Shown here in pieces: positions 24,867-37,504 of a stretch of DNA of 64,000 bases (position 1 is the stretch's first letter; the number at the start of each line of letters is the position of its first letter). The notes below the pieces were generated by a model, which was not told the origin of the DNA, made no database searches, and was given only the letters and a program-made list of their open reading frames with translations. Source of the DNA: Delphinus delphis (taxonomy: Eukaryota; Chordata; Mammalia; Artiodactyla; Delphinidae); the NCBI RefSeq assembly GCF_949987515.2, contig NW_027192651.1, positions 2,914,001 through 2,978,000 on the forward strand. The letters are read 5' to 3'. A program made the position numbers and the translations under genes.

Positions 24867-26445
24867 TCACAAACCTGCAGAGTTATAAATGACAGCTATC
24901 GTCCAAAAATAGACTGAAGTAAGGCTGCCAAGAGGACTTGAAAGCGGGGCAGAATTGCAGGAAACCGATTTCAGGAGGTAGACTGGAATTGCATTGAAAG
25001 CATAGGAAAAGAGGCAGAACGTCCACAATGATGCACTTGGCCAAAAAGGGCATATGCGTTTTTTCCTGAATATATTCAGGAAAAAACGCATACGCACTTT
25101 TTGGCCAACCAAGCAAGCTTGCAAAGGAAATCTGCACTACAATGAAGTCTCACTTCCCCCCGGTCAAAAGGGCCATCTGAAAAAAGTGTAAAATCCAGAA
25201 AGGCAGGACAGGCCATGGAGAACTGGGAGCCTTGTTATGCTGATGGGCGGGATGTAAATTACCAACAGACACTCAGGAGAAGTGTATGGTGTTTCCTGAA
25301 ACATCTAAAAAACAAAGCAACAGAGCCTAGGGCACTGCCACTTATGGTCCTATAGCTTAGGGAAATTAAAATCAAAAAGACACAGCCACCCCAAAGTTTG
25401 GGATGCCTCTGTTTACAAGAACCTCGTTTACAGTACAAGTTCAACATCGCAGAAAGTGAAAAATGGATAAAGAAGTTGTGGTATTTACTTACAAAGCAAT
25501 ATCACTCAGCAATGAAATCTATGTCATCAGGCCCTTAGGAGCACAATGAGTGGATTCAGGTATGATGATTCTAACTGAAATAAGTCACACAGAAAAAGAA
25601 ACATCATAAGATATCAGTAATACACGGAATGTAAACTTGGCTACACAGGAACTGAATTACAGAACAGAACAGGGTCTCAAATTTAGAAAACCAACTTATG
25701 CTTGCTTAAGGGGAAAGGTGAGTTGGGGTGCTGCATACACCCAGAGATTGAAATGAGCACAGATAAAGTTCCTTAAGCCAAATATGGAATAGACAAGAGC
25801 TACTCCTTGCTCAATGAAATGGACTCAACACCGCATATTAAACGCCTAAGAATGTACCTGACTAGTAAGTATCTTAAAACCTATGGATTGCTATGTCTCC
25901 GAAAGAGAATCAAGCATGTGTACAGGGGCATAAACGCAGCAGTGATAGGATTGGAGAGGTTCGGTGAGCAAATGAAGACCCTTTGAAGTCATATTGCATG
26001 GTACCCATTCCACGGGTTTCAACTACCCAGGTTTAAGGTATTCTTCCTTCAGCTAAAACATGCATGTGGAACCTAGAGTATGATCAACCATGTGATCGGG
26101 AGACGTGTTCAAATATGTCCCAGTTTTCGTACCCTGGTACTCGGGTGCAACATTCTAGACGCTTTACTAACACTCTCCCGACTTGGAGAGTCAGTCCCAT
26201 TAACCTCCTGTTTGGCCCAGTTTGCAATTTCTGCGGAAGATGAACAGGAATAGCGAGAACCAATGAGAGGCTAGCTGAAGGTGTCTGGACGGACAAATTT
26301 AACTCTCATTTCCCACCAGGAAGAGGAATTAACCAAAGGCTCAGCATGCCGTGCCGGACCAGATTAGGGCCTGAAGCCATCCTGCGGTGTTGCGGCCAGC
26401 TCAAAAGAAAGCGAGTTGAAGAAAGGAGCTCAGGGGCACTGTAAT
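24867..26445. repeat. Satellite unit 16, 1,579 bp
   Basis: Palindrome 25037-25108 with G to A at 25052 (left) and C to A at 25096 (right), not partners. Beta class. CCGGACCAGA (about 26354) lacks one A. Confidence 0.95.
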
Positions 26446-28024
26446 TCACAAACCTGCAGAGTTATAAATGACAGCTATCGTCCAAAAATAGACTGAAGTA
26501 AGGCTGCCAAGAGGACTTGAAAGCGGGGCAGAATTGCAGGAAACCGATTTCAGGAGGTAGACTGGAATTGCATTGAAAGCATAGGAAAAGAGGCAGAACG
26601 TCCACAATGATGCACTTGGCCAAAAAGGGCGTATGCGTTTTTTCCTGAATATATTCAGGAAAAAACGCATACGCCCTTTTTGGCCAACCAAGCAAGCTTG
26701 CAAAGGAAATCTGCACTACAATGAAGTCTCACTTCCCCCCGGTCAAAAGGGCCATCTGAAAAAAGTGTAAAATCCAGAAAGGCAGGACAGGCCATGGAGA
26801 ACTGGGAGCCTTGTTATGCTGATGGGCGGGATGTAAATTGCCAACAGACACTCGGGAGAAGTGTATGGTGTTTCCTGAAACATCTAAAAAACAAAGCAAC
26901 AGAACCTAGGGCACTGCCACTTATGGTCCTATAGCTTAGGGAAATTAAAATCAAAAAGACACAGCCACCCCAAAGTTTGGGACGCCTCTGTTTACAAGAA
27001 CCTCGTTTACAGTACAAGTTCAACATCGCAGAAAGTGAAAAATGGATAAAGAAGTTGTGATATTTACTTACAAAGCAATATCACTCAGCAATGAAATCTG
27101 TGTCATCAGGCCCTTAGCAGCACAATGAGTGGATTCAGGTATGATGATTCTAACTGAAATAAGTCACACAGAAAAAGAAACATCATAAGATATCAGTAAT
27201 ACACGGAATGTAAAGTTGGCTACACAGGAACTGAATGACAGAACAGAACAGGTTCTCAAATTTAGAAAACCAACTTATGCTTGCTTAAGGGTAAAGGTGA
27301 GTTGGGGTGCTGCATAAAACCAGAGATTGAAATGAGCACAGATAAAGTTCCTTAAGCCAAATATGGAATAGACAAGAGCTACTCCTTGCTCAACGAAATG
27401 GACTCAACACCCCATATTAAACGCCTAAGAATGTACCTGACTAGTAAGTATCTTAAAACCTATGGATTGCTATGTCTCCGAAAGAGAATCAAGCATGTGT
27501 ACAGGGGCATAAACGCAGCAGTGATAGGATTGGAGAGGTTCGGTGAGCAAATGAAGACCCTTTGAAGTCATATTGCATGGTACCCATTCCACAGGTTTCA
27601 AATACACAGGTTTAAGGTATTCTTCCTTCAGCTAAAACATGCATGTGGAACCCAAGTATGATCAACCATGTGAACGGGAGACGTGTTCAAATATGTCTCA
27701 GTTTTCCTCCCCTGGTACTCGGGTGCAACATTCCAGATGCTTTACTAACACTCTCCCCACTTGGAGAGTCAGTCCCTTTAACTTCCTGTTTGGCCCAGTT
27801 TGCAATTTCTGTGGAAGATGAACAGGAATAGCGAGAACCAATGAGAGACTAGCTGGATGTGTCTGGACGGGCAAATTTAACTCTCATTTCCCACCAGGAA
27901 GAGGAATTAACCAAAGGCTCAGCGTGCCGTACCGGAACCAGATTAGGGCCTGAAGCCATCCTGCGGTGTTGCGGCCAGCTCAAAAGAAAGCGAGTTGAAG
28001 AAAGGAGCTCAGGGGCACTGTAAT
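26446..28024. repeat. Satellite unit 17, 1,579 bp
   Basis: Palindrome 26616-26687, perfect. Beta class with GTAAAGTTGGC and CTGAATGACAG, shared with unit 19 about 3,159 bp away. CCCAAGTATG lacks one base. Confidence 0.95.
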
Positions 28025-29190
28025 TCACAAACCTGCAGAGTTATAAATGACAGCTATCGTCCAAAAATAGACTGAAGTAAGGCTGCCAAGAGGACTTGAA
28101 AGCGGGGCAGAATTGCAGGAAACCGATTTCAGGAGGTAGACTGGAATTGCATTGAAAGCATAGGAAAAGAGGCAGAACGTCCACAATGATGCACTTGGCC
28201 AAAAAGGGCGTATGCGTTTTTTCCTGAATATATTCAGGAAAAAACGCATACGCCCTTTTTGGCCAACCAAGCAAGCTTGCAAAGGAAATCTGCACTACAA
28301 TGAAGTCTCACTTCCCCCCGGTCAAAAGGGCCATCTGAAAAAAGTGTAAAATCCAGAAAGGCAGGACAGGCCATGGAGAACTGGGAGCCTTGTTATACTG
28401 ATGGGCGGGATGTAAATTGCCAACAGACACTCGGGAGAAGTGTATGGTGTTTCCTTAAACATCTAAAAAACAAAGCAACAGAGCCTAGGGCACTGCCACT
28501 TATGGTCCTATAGCTTAGGGAAATTAAAATCAAAAAGACACAGCCACCCCAAAGTTTGGAACGGATCTGTTTACAAGAACCTCGTTTACAGTACAAGTTC
28601 AACATCGCAGAAAGTGAAAAATGGATAAAGAAGTTGTGGTATTTACTTACAAAGCAATATCACTCAGCAATGAAATCTGTGTCATCAGGCCCTTAGCAGC
28701 ACAATGAGTGGATTCAGGTATGATGATTCTAACTGAAATAAGTCACACAGAAAAAGAAACATCATAAGATATCACTAATACACGGATTGTAAACTTGGCT
28801 ACACAGGACCTGAATGACAGAACAGAACAGGTTCTCAAATTTAGAAAACCAACTTATGCTTGCTTAAGGGGAAAGGTGAGTTGGGGTGCTGCATAAAACC
28901 AGAGATTGAAATGAGCACAGATAAAGTTCCTTAAGCCAAATATGGAATAGACAAGAGCTACTCCTTGCTCAACGAAATGGACTCAACACCGCATATTAAA
29001 CGCCTAAGAATGTACCTGACTAGTAAGTATCTTAAAACCTATGGATTGCTATGTCTCCGAAAGAGAATCAAGCATGTGTACAGGGGCATAAACGCAGCAG
29101 TGATAGGATTGGAGATGTTCGGTGAGCAAATGAAGACCCTTTGAAGTCATATTGCATGGTACCCATTCCACGGGTTTCAACTACCCAGGT
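27324..29190. repeat. Block shared with 32066-33932
   Basis: Offset 4,742 bp. About 1.87 kb with one difference seen (27858 T against G). Shared rare variants include TTATACTGATGG, TTTCCTTAAAC, GGAACGGATC and CACAGGACCTGAATG. Confidence 0.85.
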
Positions 29191-29604
29191 TTAAGGTATT
29201 CTTCCTTCAGCTAAAACATGCATGTGGAACCTAGAGTATGATCAACCATGTGATCGGGAGACGTGTTCAAATATGTCCCAGTTTTCGTACCCTGGTACTC
29301 GGGTGCAACATTCTAGACGCTTTACTAACACTCTCTCGACTTGGAGAGTCAGTCCCATTAACCTCCTGTTTGGCCCAGTTTGCAATTTCTGCGGAAGATG
29401 AACAGGAATAGCGAGAACCAATGAGAGGCTAGCTGAAGGTGTCTGGACGGACAAATTTAACTCTCATTTCCCACCAGGAAGAGGAATTAACCAAAGGCTC
29501 AGCATGCCGTGCCGGAACCAGATTAGGGCCTGAAGCCATCCTGCGGTGTTGCGGCCAGCTCAAAAGAAAGCGAGTTGAAGAAAGGAGCTCAGGGGCACTG
29601 TAAT
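28025..29604. repeat. Satellite unit 18, 1,580 bp
   Basis: Palindrome 28195-28266, perfect. Beta class with TTATACTGATGG and GGAACGGATC, nearly the same as unit 21. Confidence 0.95.
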
Positions 29605-31184
29605 TCACAAACCTGCAGAGTTATAAATGACAGCTATCGTCCAAAAATAGACTGAAGTAAGGCTGCCAAGAGGACTTGAAAGCGGGGCAGAATTGCAGGA
29701 AACCGATTTCAGGAGGTAGACTGGAATTGCATTGAAAGCATAGGAAAAGAGGCAGAACGTCCACAATGATGCACTTGGCCAAAAAGGGCGTATGCGTTTT
29801 TTCCTGAATATATTCAGGAAAAAACGCATACGCCCTTTTTGGCCAACCAAGCAAGCTTGCAAAGGAAATCTGCACTACAATGAAGTCTCACTTCCCCCCG
29901 GTCAAAAGGGCCATCTGAAAAAAGTGTAAAATCCAGAAAGGCAGGACAGGCCATGGAGAACTGGGAGCCTTGTTATGCTGATGGGCGGGATGTAAATTGC
30001 CAACAGACACTCGGGAGAAGTGTATGGTGTTTCCTGAAACATCTAAAAAACAAAGCAACAGAACCTAGGGCACTGCCACTTATGGTCCTATAGCTTAGGG
30101 AAATTAAAATCAAAAAGACACAGCCACCCCAAAGTTTGGGACGCCTCTGTTTACAAGAACCTCGTTTACAGTACAAGTTCAACATCGCAGAAAGTGAAAA
30201 ATGGATAAAGAAGTTGTGGTATTTACTTACAAAGCAATATCACTCAGCAATGAAATCTGTGTCATCAGGCCCTTAGCAGCACAATGAGTGGATTCAGGTA
30301 TGATGATTCTAACTGAAATAAGTCACACAGAAAAAGAAACATCATAAGATATCAGTAATACACGGAATGTAAAGTTGGCTACACAGGAACTGAATGACAG
30401 AACAGAACAGGTTCTCAAATTTAGAAAACCAACTTATGCTTGCTTAAGGGTAAAGGTGAGTTGGGGTGCTGCATAAAACCAGAGATTGAAATGAGCACAG
30501 ATAAAGTTCCTTAAGCCAAATATGGAATAGACAAGAGCTACTCCTTGCTCAACGAAATGGACTCAACACCCCATATTAAACGCCTAAGAATGTACCTGAC
30601 TAGTAAGTATCTTAAAACCTATGGATTGCTATGTCTCCGAAAGAGAATCAAGCATGTGTACAGGGGCATAAACGCAGCAGTGATAGGATTGGAGAGGTTC
30701 GGTGAGCAAATGAAGACCCTTTGAAGTCACATTGCATGGTACCCATTCCACGGGTTTCAACTACCCAGGTTTAAGGTATTCTTCCTTCAGCTAAAACATG
30801 CATGTGGAACCTAGAGTATGATCAACCATGTGATCGGGAGACGTGTTCAAATATGTCTCAGTTTTCGTACCCTGGTACTCGGGTGCAACATTCCAGACAC
30901 TTTACTAACACTCTCCCGACTTGGAGAGTCAGTCCCTTTAACCTCCTGTTTGGCCCAATTTGCAATTTCTGCGGAAGATGAACAGAAAGAGCGAGAACCA
31001 ATGAGAGGCTAGCTGAAGGTGTCTGGACGGGCAAATTTAACTCTCATTTCCCACCAGGAAGAGGAATTAACCAAAGGCTCAGCGTGCCGTGCCGGAACCA
31101 GATTAGGGCCTGAAGCCATCCTGCGGTGTTGCGGCCAGCTCAAAAGAAAGCGAGTTGAAGAAAGGAGCTCAGGGGCACTGTAAT
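29605..31184. repeat. Satellite unit 19, 1,580 bp
   Basis: Palindrome 29775-29846, perfect. Beta class, sister of unit 17. Private GAACAGAAAGAGCG near 30980. Confidence 0.95.
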
Positions 31185-32766
31185 TCACAAACCTGCAGAG
31201 TTATAAATGACAGCTATCGTCCAAAAATAGACTGAAGTAAGGCTGCCAAGAGGACTTGAAAGCGGGGCAGAATTGCAGGAAACCGATTTCAGGAGGTAGA
31301 CTGGAATTGCATTGAAAGCATAGGAAAAGAGGCAGAACGTCCACAATGATGCACTTGGCCAAAAAGGGCGTATGCGTTTTTTCCTGAATATAATATTCAG
31401 GAAAAAACGCATACGCCCTTTTTGGCCAACCAAGCAAGCTTGCAAAGGAAATCTGCACTACAATGAAGTCTCACTTCCCCCCGGTCAAAAGGGCCATCTG
31501 AAAAAAGTGTAAAATCCAGAAAGGCAGGACAGGCCATGGAGAACTGGGAGCCTTGTTATGCTGATGGGCGGGATGTAAATTGCCAACAGACACTCCGGAG
31601 AAGTGTATGGTGTTTCCTGAAACATCTAAAAAACAAAGCAACAGAGCCTAGGGCACTGCCACTTATGGTCCTATAGCTTAGGGAAATTAAAATCAAAAAG
31701 ACACAGCCACCCCAAAGTTTGGGACGCCTCTGTTTACAAGAACCTCGTTTACAGTACAAGTTCAACATCGCAGAAAGTGAAAAATGGATAAAGAAGTTGT
31801 GGTATTTACTTATAAAGCAATATCACTCAGCAATGAAATCTATGTCATCAGGCCCTTAGCAGCACAATGAGTGGATTCAGGTATGATGATTCTAACTGAA
31901 ATAAGTCACACAGAAAAAGAAACATCATAAGATATCAGTAATACACGGAATGTAAAGTTGGCTACACAGGAACTGAATTACAGAACAGAACAGGGTCTCA
32001 AATTTAGAAAACCAACTTATGCTTGCTTAAGTGGAAAGGTGAGTTGGGGTGCTGCATAAACCCAGAGATTGAAATGAGCACAGATAAAGTTCCTTAAGCC
32101 AAATATGGAATAGACAAGAGCTACTCCTTGCTCAACGAAATGGACTCAACACCCCATATTAAACGCCTAAGAATGTACCTGACTAGTAAGTATCTTAAAA
32201 CCTATGGATTGCTATGTCTCCGAAAGAGAATCAAGCATGTGTACAGGGGCATAAACGCAGCAGTGATAGGATTGGAGAGGTTCGGTGAGCAAATGAAGAC
32301 CCTTTGAAGTCATATTGCATGGTACCCATTCCACAGGTTTCAAATACACAGGTTTAAGGTATTCTTCCTTCAGCTAAAACATGCATGTGGAACCCAAGTA
32401 TGATCAACCATGTGAACGGGAGACGTGTTCAAATATGTCTCAGTTTTCCTCCCCTGGTACTCGGGTGCAACATTCCAGATGCTTTACTAACACTCTCCCC
32501 ACTTGGAGAGTCAGTCCCTTTAACTTCCTGTTTGGCCCAGTTTGCAATTTCTGTGGAAGATGAACAGGAATAGCGAGAACCAATGAGAGACTAGCTGGAG
32601 GTGTCTGGACGGGCAAATTTAACTCTCATTTCCCACCAGGAAGAGGAATTAACCAAAGGCTCAGCGTGCCGTACCGGAACCAGATTAGGGCCTGAAGCCA
32701 TCCTGCGGTGTTGCGGCCAGCTCAAAAGAAAGCGAGTTGAAGAAAGGAGCTCAGGGGCACTGTAAT
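31185..32766. repeat. Satellite unit 20, 1,582 bp (longest)
   Basis: Palindrome 31355-31429 with a 3-bp central gain. Beta class; CTCCGGAGAAG (about 31593) is shared with unit 33. Confidence 0.95.
31355..31429. repeat. Palindrome, unit 20, 75 bp with 37-bp arms and a 1-nt centre
   Basis: The centre reads GAATATAATATTC instead of GAATATATTC, a 3-bp gain. The arms remain exactly complementary and are each one base longer, around a single A. It is the only length change of the palindrome among 40 units and lies at the hairpin tip. Confidence 0.93.
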
Positions 32767-33932
32767 TCACAAACCTGCAGAGTTATAAATGACAGCTATC
32801 GTCCAAAAATAGACTGAAGTAAGGCTGCCAAGAGGACTTGAAAGCGGGGCAGAATTGCAGGAAACCGATTTCAGGAGGTAGACTGGAATTGCATTGAAAG
32901 CATAGGAAAAGAGGCAGAACGTCCACAATGATGCACTTGGCCAAAAAGGGCGTATGCGTTTTTTCCTGAATATATTCAGGAAAAAACGCATACGCCCTTT
33001 TTGGCCAACCAAGCAAGCTTGCAAAGGAAATCTGCACTACAATGAAGTCTCACTTCCCCCCGGTCAAAAGGGCCATCTGAAAAAAGTGTAAAATCCAGAA
33101 AGGCAGGACAGGCCATGGAGAACTGGGAGCCTTGTTATACTGATGGGCGGGATGTAAATTGCCAACAGACACTCGGGAGAAGTGTATGGTGTTTCCTTAA
33201 ACATCTAAAAAACAAAGCAACAGAGCCTAGGGCACTGCCACTTATGGTCCTATAGCTTAGGGAAATTAAAATCAAAAAGACACAGCCACCCCAAAGTTTG
33301 GAACGGATCTGTTTACAAGAACCTCGTTTACAGTACAAGTTCAACATCGCAGAAAGTGAAAAATGGATAAAGAAGTTGTGGTATTTACTTACAAAGCAAT
33401 ATCACTCAGCAATGAAATCTGTGTCATCAGGCCCTTAGCAGCACAATGAGTGGATTCAGGTATGATGATTCTAACTGAAATAAGTCACACAGAAAAAGAA
33501 ACATCATAAGATATCACTAATACACGGATTGTAAACTTGGCTACACAGGACCTGAATGACAGAACAGAACAGGTTCTCAAATTTAGAAAACCAACTTATG
33601 CTTGCTTAAGGGGAAAGGTGAGTTGGGGTGCTGCATAAAACCAGAGATTGAAATGAGCACAGATAAAGTTCCTTAAGCCAAATATGGAATAGACAAGAGC
33701 TACTCCTTGCTCAACGAAATGGACTCAACACCGCATATTAAACGCCTAAGAATGTACCTGACTAGTAAGTATCTTAAAACCTATGGATTGCTATGTCTCC
33801 GAAAGAGAATCAAGCATGTGTACAGGGGCATAAACGCAGCAGTGATAGGATTGGAGATGTTCGGTGAGCAAATGAAGACCCTTTGAAGTCATATTGCATG
33901 GTACCCATTCCACGGGTTTCAACTACCCAGGT
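32066..33932. repeat. Block shared with 27324-29190
   Basis: Partner of the upstream copy. The match ends at 33933, where GTTTTAGG replaces GTTTAAGG. The 3-bp gain in the unit 20 palindrome contributes to the 4,742 offset. Confidence 0.85.
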
Positions 33933-34346
33933 TTTAGGTATTCTTCCTTCAGCTAAAACATGCATGTGGAACCCAGAGTATGATCAACCATGTGATCGGG
34001 AGACGTGTTCAAATATGTCTCAGTTTTCGTACCCTGGTACTCGGGTGCAACATTCCAGACGCTTTACTAACACTCTCCCCACTTGGAGAGTCAGCGCCTT
34101 TAACCTCCTGTTTGGCCCAGTTTGCAATTTCTGCGGAAGATGAACAGGAATAGCGAGAACCAATGAGAGGCTAGCTGGAGGTGTCTGGACGGGCAAATTT
34201 AACTCTCATTTCCCACCAGGAAGAGGAAATAACCAAAGGCTCAGCGTGCCGTACCGGAACCAGATTAGGGCCTGAAGCCATCCTGCGGTGTTGCGGCCAG
34301 CTCAAAAGAAAGCGAGTTGAAGAAAGGAGCTCAGGGGCACTGTAAT
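32767..34346. repeat. Satellite unit 21, 1,580 bp
   Basis: Palindrome 32937-33008, perfect. Beta class, near-copy of unit 18 until 33932, then GTTTTAGG and CCCAGAGTATG as in unit 23. Confidence 0.95.
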
Positions 34347-35925
34347 TCACAAACCTGCAGAGTTATAAATGACAGCTATCGTCCAAAAATAGACTGAAGT
34401 AAGGCTGCCAAGAGGACTTGAAAGCGGGGCAGAATTGCAGGAAACCGATTTCAGGAGGTAGACTGGAATTGCATTGAAAGCATAGGAAAAGAGGCAGAAC
34501 GTCCACAATGATGCACTTGGCCAAAAAGGGCGTATGCGTTTTTTCCTGAATATATTCAGGAAAAAACGCATACGCCCTTTTTGGCCAACCAAGCAAGCTT
34601 GCAAAGGAAATCTGCACTACAATGAAGTCTCACTTCCCCCCGGTCAAAAGGGCCATCTGAAAAAAGTGTAAAATCCAGAAAGGCAGGACAGGCCATGGAG
34701 AACTGGGAGCCTTGTTATGCTGATGGGCGGGATGTAAATTGCCAACAGACACTCGGGAGAAGTGTATGGTGTTTCCTGAAACATCTAAAAAACAAAGCAA
34801 CAGAGCCTAGGGCACTGCCACTTATGGTCCTATAGCTTAGGGAAATTAAAATCAAAAAGACACAGCCACCCCAAAGTTTGGGACGCCTCTGTTTACAAGA
34901 AACTCGTTTACAGCACAAGTTCAACATCGCAGAAAGTGAAAAATGGATAAAGAAGTTGTGGTATTTACTTACAAAGCAATATCACTCAGCAATGAAATCT
35001 GTGTCATCAGGCCCTTAGCAGCACAATGAGTGGATTCAGGTATGATGATTCTAACTGAAATAAGTCACACAGAAAAAGAAACATCATAAGATATCAGGAA
35101 TACATGGAATGTAAACTTGGCTACACAGGAACTGAATGACAGAACAGAACAGGGTCTCAAAATTAGAAAACCAACTTATGCTTGCTTAAGGGGAAAGGTG
35201 AGTTGGGGTGCTGCATAAACCCAGAGATTGAAATGAGCACAGATAAAGTTCCTTAAGCCAAATATGGAATAGACAAGAGCTACTCCTTGCTCAACGAAAT
35301 GGACTCAACACCGCATATTAAACGCCTAAGAATGTACCTGACTAGTAAGTATCTTAAAACCTATGGATTGCTATGTCTCCGAAAGAGAATCAAGCATGTG
35401 TACAGGGGCATAAATGCAGCAGTGATAGGATTGCAGAGTTTCGTGAGCAAATGAAGACCCTTTGAAGTCATATTGCATGGTACCCATTCCACGGGTTTCA
35501 ACTACCCAGGTGTAAGGTATTGTTCCTTCAGCTAAAACATGCATGTGGAACCTAGAGTATGATCAACCATGTGATTGGGAGACGTGTTCAAATATGTCTC
35601 AGTTTTCGTACCCTGGTAATCGGGTGCAACATTCCAGACGCTTTACTAACACTCTCCCCACTTGGAGAGTCAGCCCCTTTAACCTCCTGTTTGGACCAGT
35701 TTGCAATTTCTGCGGAAGATGAACAGGAATAGCGAGAACCAATGAGAGGCTAGCTGGAGGTGTCTGGACGGGCAAATTTAACTCTCATTTCCCACCAGGA
35801 AGCGGAATTAACCAAAGGCTCAGCGTGCCGTGCCAGAACCAGATTAGTGCCTGAAGCCATCCTTTGGTGTTGCGGCCAGGTCAGAAGAAAGCGAGTTGAA
35901 GAAAGGAGCTCAGGGGCACTGTAAT
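34347..35925. repeat. Satellite unit 22, 1,579 bp
   Basis: Palindrome 34517-34588, perfect. Beta class with ATCAGGAATACATGG, TTCGTGAGC and GGTGTAAGGTATTG, shared with units 24 and 26. Confidence 0.95.
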
Positions 35926-37504
35926 TCACAAACCTGCAGAGTTATAAATGACAGCTATCGTCCAAAAATAGACTGAAGTAAGGCTGCCAAGAGGACTTGA
36001 AAGCGGGGCAGAATTGCAGGAAACCGATTTCAGGAGGTAGACTGGAATTGCATTTAAAGCATAGGAAAAGAGGCAGAACGTCCACAATGATGCACTTGGC
36101 CAAAAAGGGCGTATGCGTTTTTTCCTGAATATATTCAGGAAAAAACGCATACGCCCTTTTTGGCCAACCAAGCAAGCTTGCAAAGGAAATCTGCACTACA
36201 ATGAAGTCTCACTTCCCCCCGGTCAAAAGGGCCATCTGAAAAAAGTGTAAAATCCAGAAAGGCAGGACAGGCCATGGAGAACTGGGAGCCTTGTTATACT
36301 GATGGGTGGGATGTAAATTGCCAACAGACACTTGGGAGAAGTGTATGGTGTTTCCTTAAACATCTAAAAAACAAAGCAACAGAGCCTAGGGCACTGCCAC
36401 TTATGGTCCTATACCTTAGGGAAATTAAAATCAAAAAGACACAGCCACCCCAAAGTTTGGGACGCCTCTGTTTACAGGAACCTCGTTTACAGTACAAGTT
36501 CAACATCGCAGAAAGTGAAAAATGGACAAAGAAGTTGTGGTATTTACTTACAAAGCAATATCACTCAGCAATGAAATCTGTGTCATCAGGCCCTTAGCAG
36601 CACAATGAGTGGATTCAGGTATGATGATTCTAACTGAAATAAGTCACACAGAAAAAGAAACATCATAAGATATCACTAATACACGGATTGTAAACTTGGC
36701 TACACAGGAACTGAATTACAGAACAGAACAGGGTCTCAAATTTAGAAAACCAACTTATGCTTGCTTAAGGGGAAAGGTGAGTTGGGGTGCTGCATAAAAC
36801 CAGAGATTGAAATGAGCACAGATAAAGTTCCTTAAGCCAAATATGGAATAGACAAGAGCTACTCCTTGCTCAACGAAATGGACTCAACACCGCATATTAA
36901 ACGCCTAAGAATGTACCTGACTAGTAAGTATCTTAAAACCTATGGATTGCTATGTCTCCGAAAGAGAATCAAGCATGTGTACAGGGGCATAAATGCAGCA
37001 GTGATAGGATTGCAGAGTTTCGTGAGCAAATGAAGACCCTTTGAAGTCATATTGCATGGTACCCATTCCACGGGTTTCAACTACCCAGGTTTTAGGTATT
37101 CTTCCTTCAGCTAAAACATGCATGTGGAACCCAGAGTATGATCAACCATGTGATCGGGAGACGTGTTCAAATATGTCTCAGTTTTCGTACCCTGGTACTC
37201 GGGTGCAACATTCCAGACGCTTTACTAACACTCTCCCCACTTGGAGAGTCAGCGCCTTTAACCTCCTGTTTGGCCCAGTTTGCAATTTTTGCGGAAGATG
37301 AACAGGAATAGCGAGAACCAATGAGAGGCTAGCTGGAGGTGTCTGGACGGGCAAATTTAACTCTCATTTCCCACCAGGAAGAGGAAATAACCAAAGGCTC
37401 AGCGTGCCGTACCGGAACCAGATTAGGGCCTGAAGCCATCCTGCGGTGTTGCGGCCAGCTCAAAAGAAAGCGAGTTGAAGAAAGGAGCTCAGGGGCACTG
37501 TAAT
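35926..37504. repeat. Satellite unit 23, 1,579 bp
   Basis: Palindrome 36096-36167, perfect. Beta class. Carries G to C at 36414 that removes the TAG of the L1 frame, and GGACAAAGAAG at about 36524. Confidence 0.95.
36274..36597 (+). pseudogene. Degenerate L1 ORF2 C-terminal fragment, reopened as a 107-codon frame in unit 23
   Basis: This is the only copy in which the old L1 ORF2 frame reads through. The translation keeps the L1 ORF2 C-terminal pattern: VWCFLKHLK at residues 24-32 (L1 has VWRFLKKLK), LPLMVLYLREIK at 41-52 (L1 IPLLGIYP region), and EKWTKKLWYLLTKQY at 82-96 followed by HSAMK (L1 WIKKMWYIYTMEYYSAIK). Other units have TAG at codon 47; here position 36414 is C instead of G, giving TAC. 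The frame ends at TAG after SSGP, earlier than the normal ORF2 end. It carries no reverse transcriptase or endonuclease domain and starts at an internal ATG, so I treat it as a chance reopening of a dead fragment, not a gene. Confidence 0.75.
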
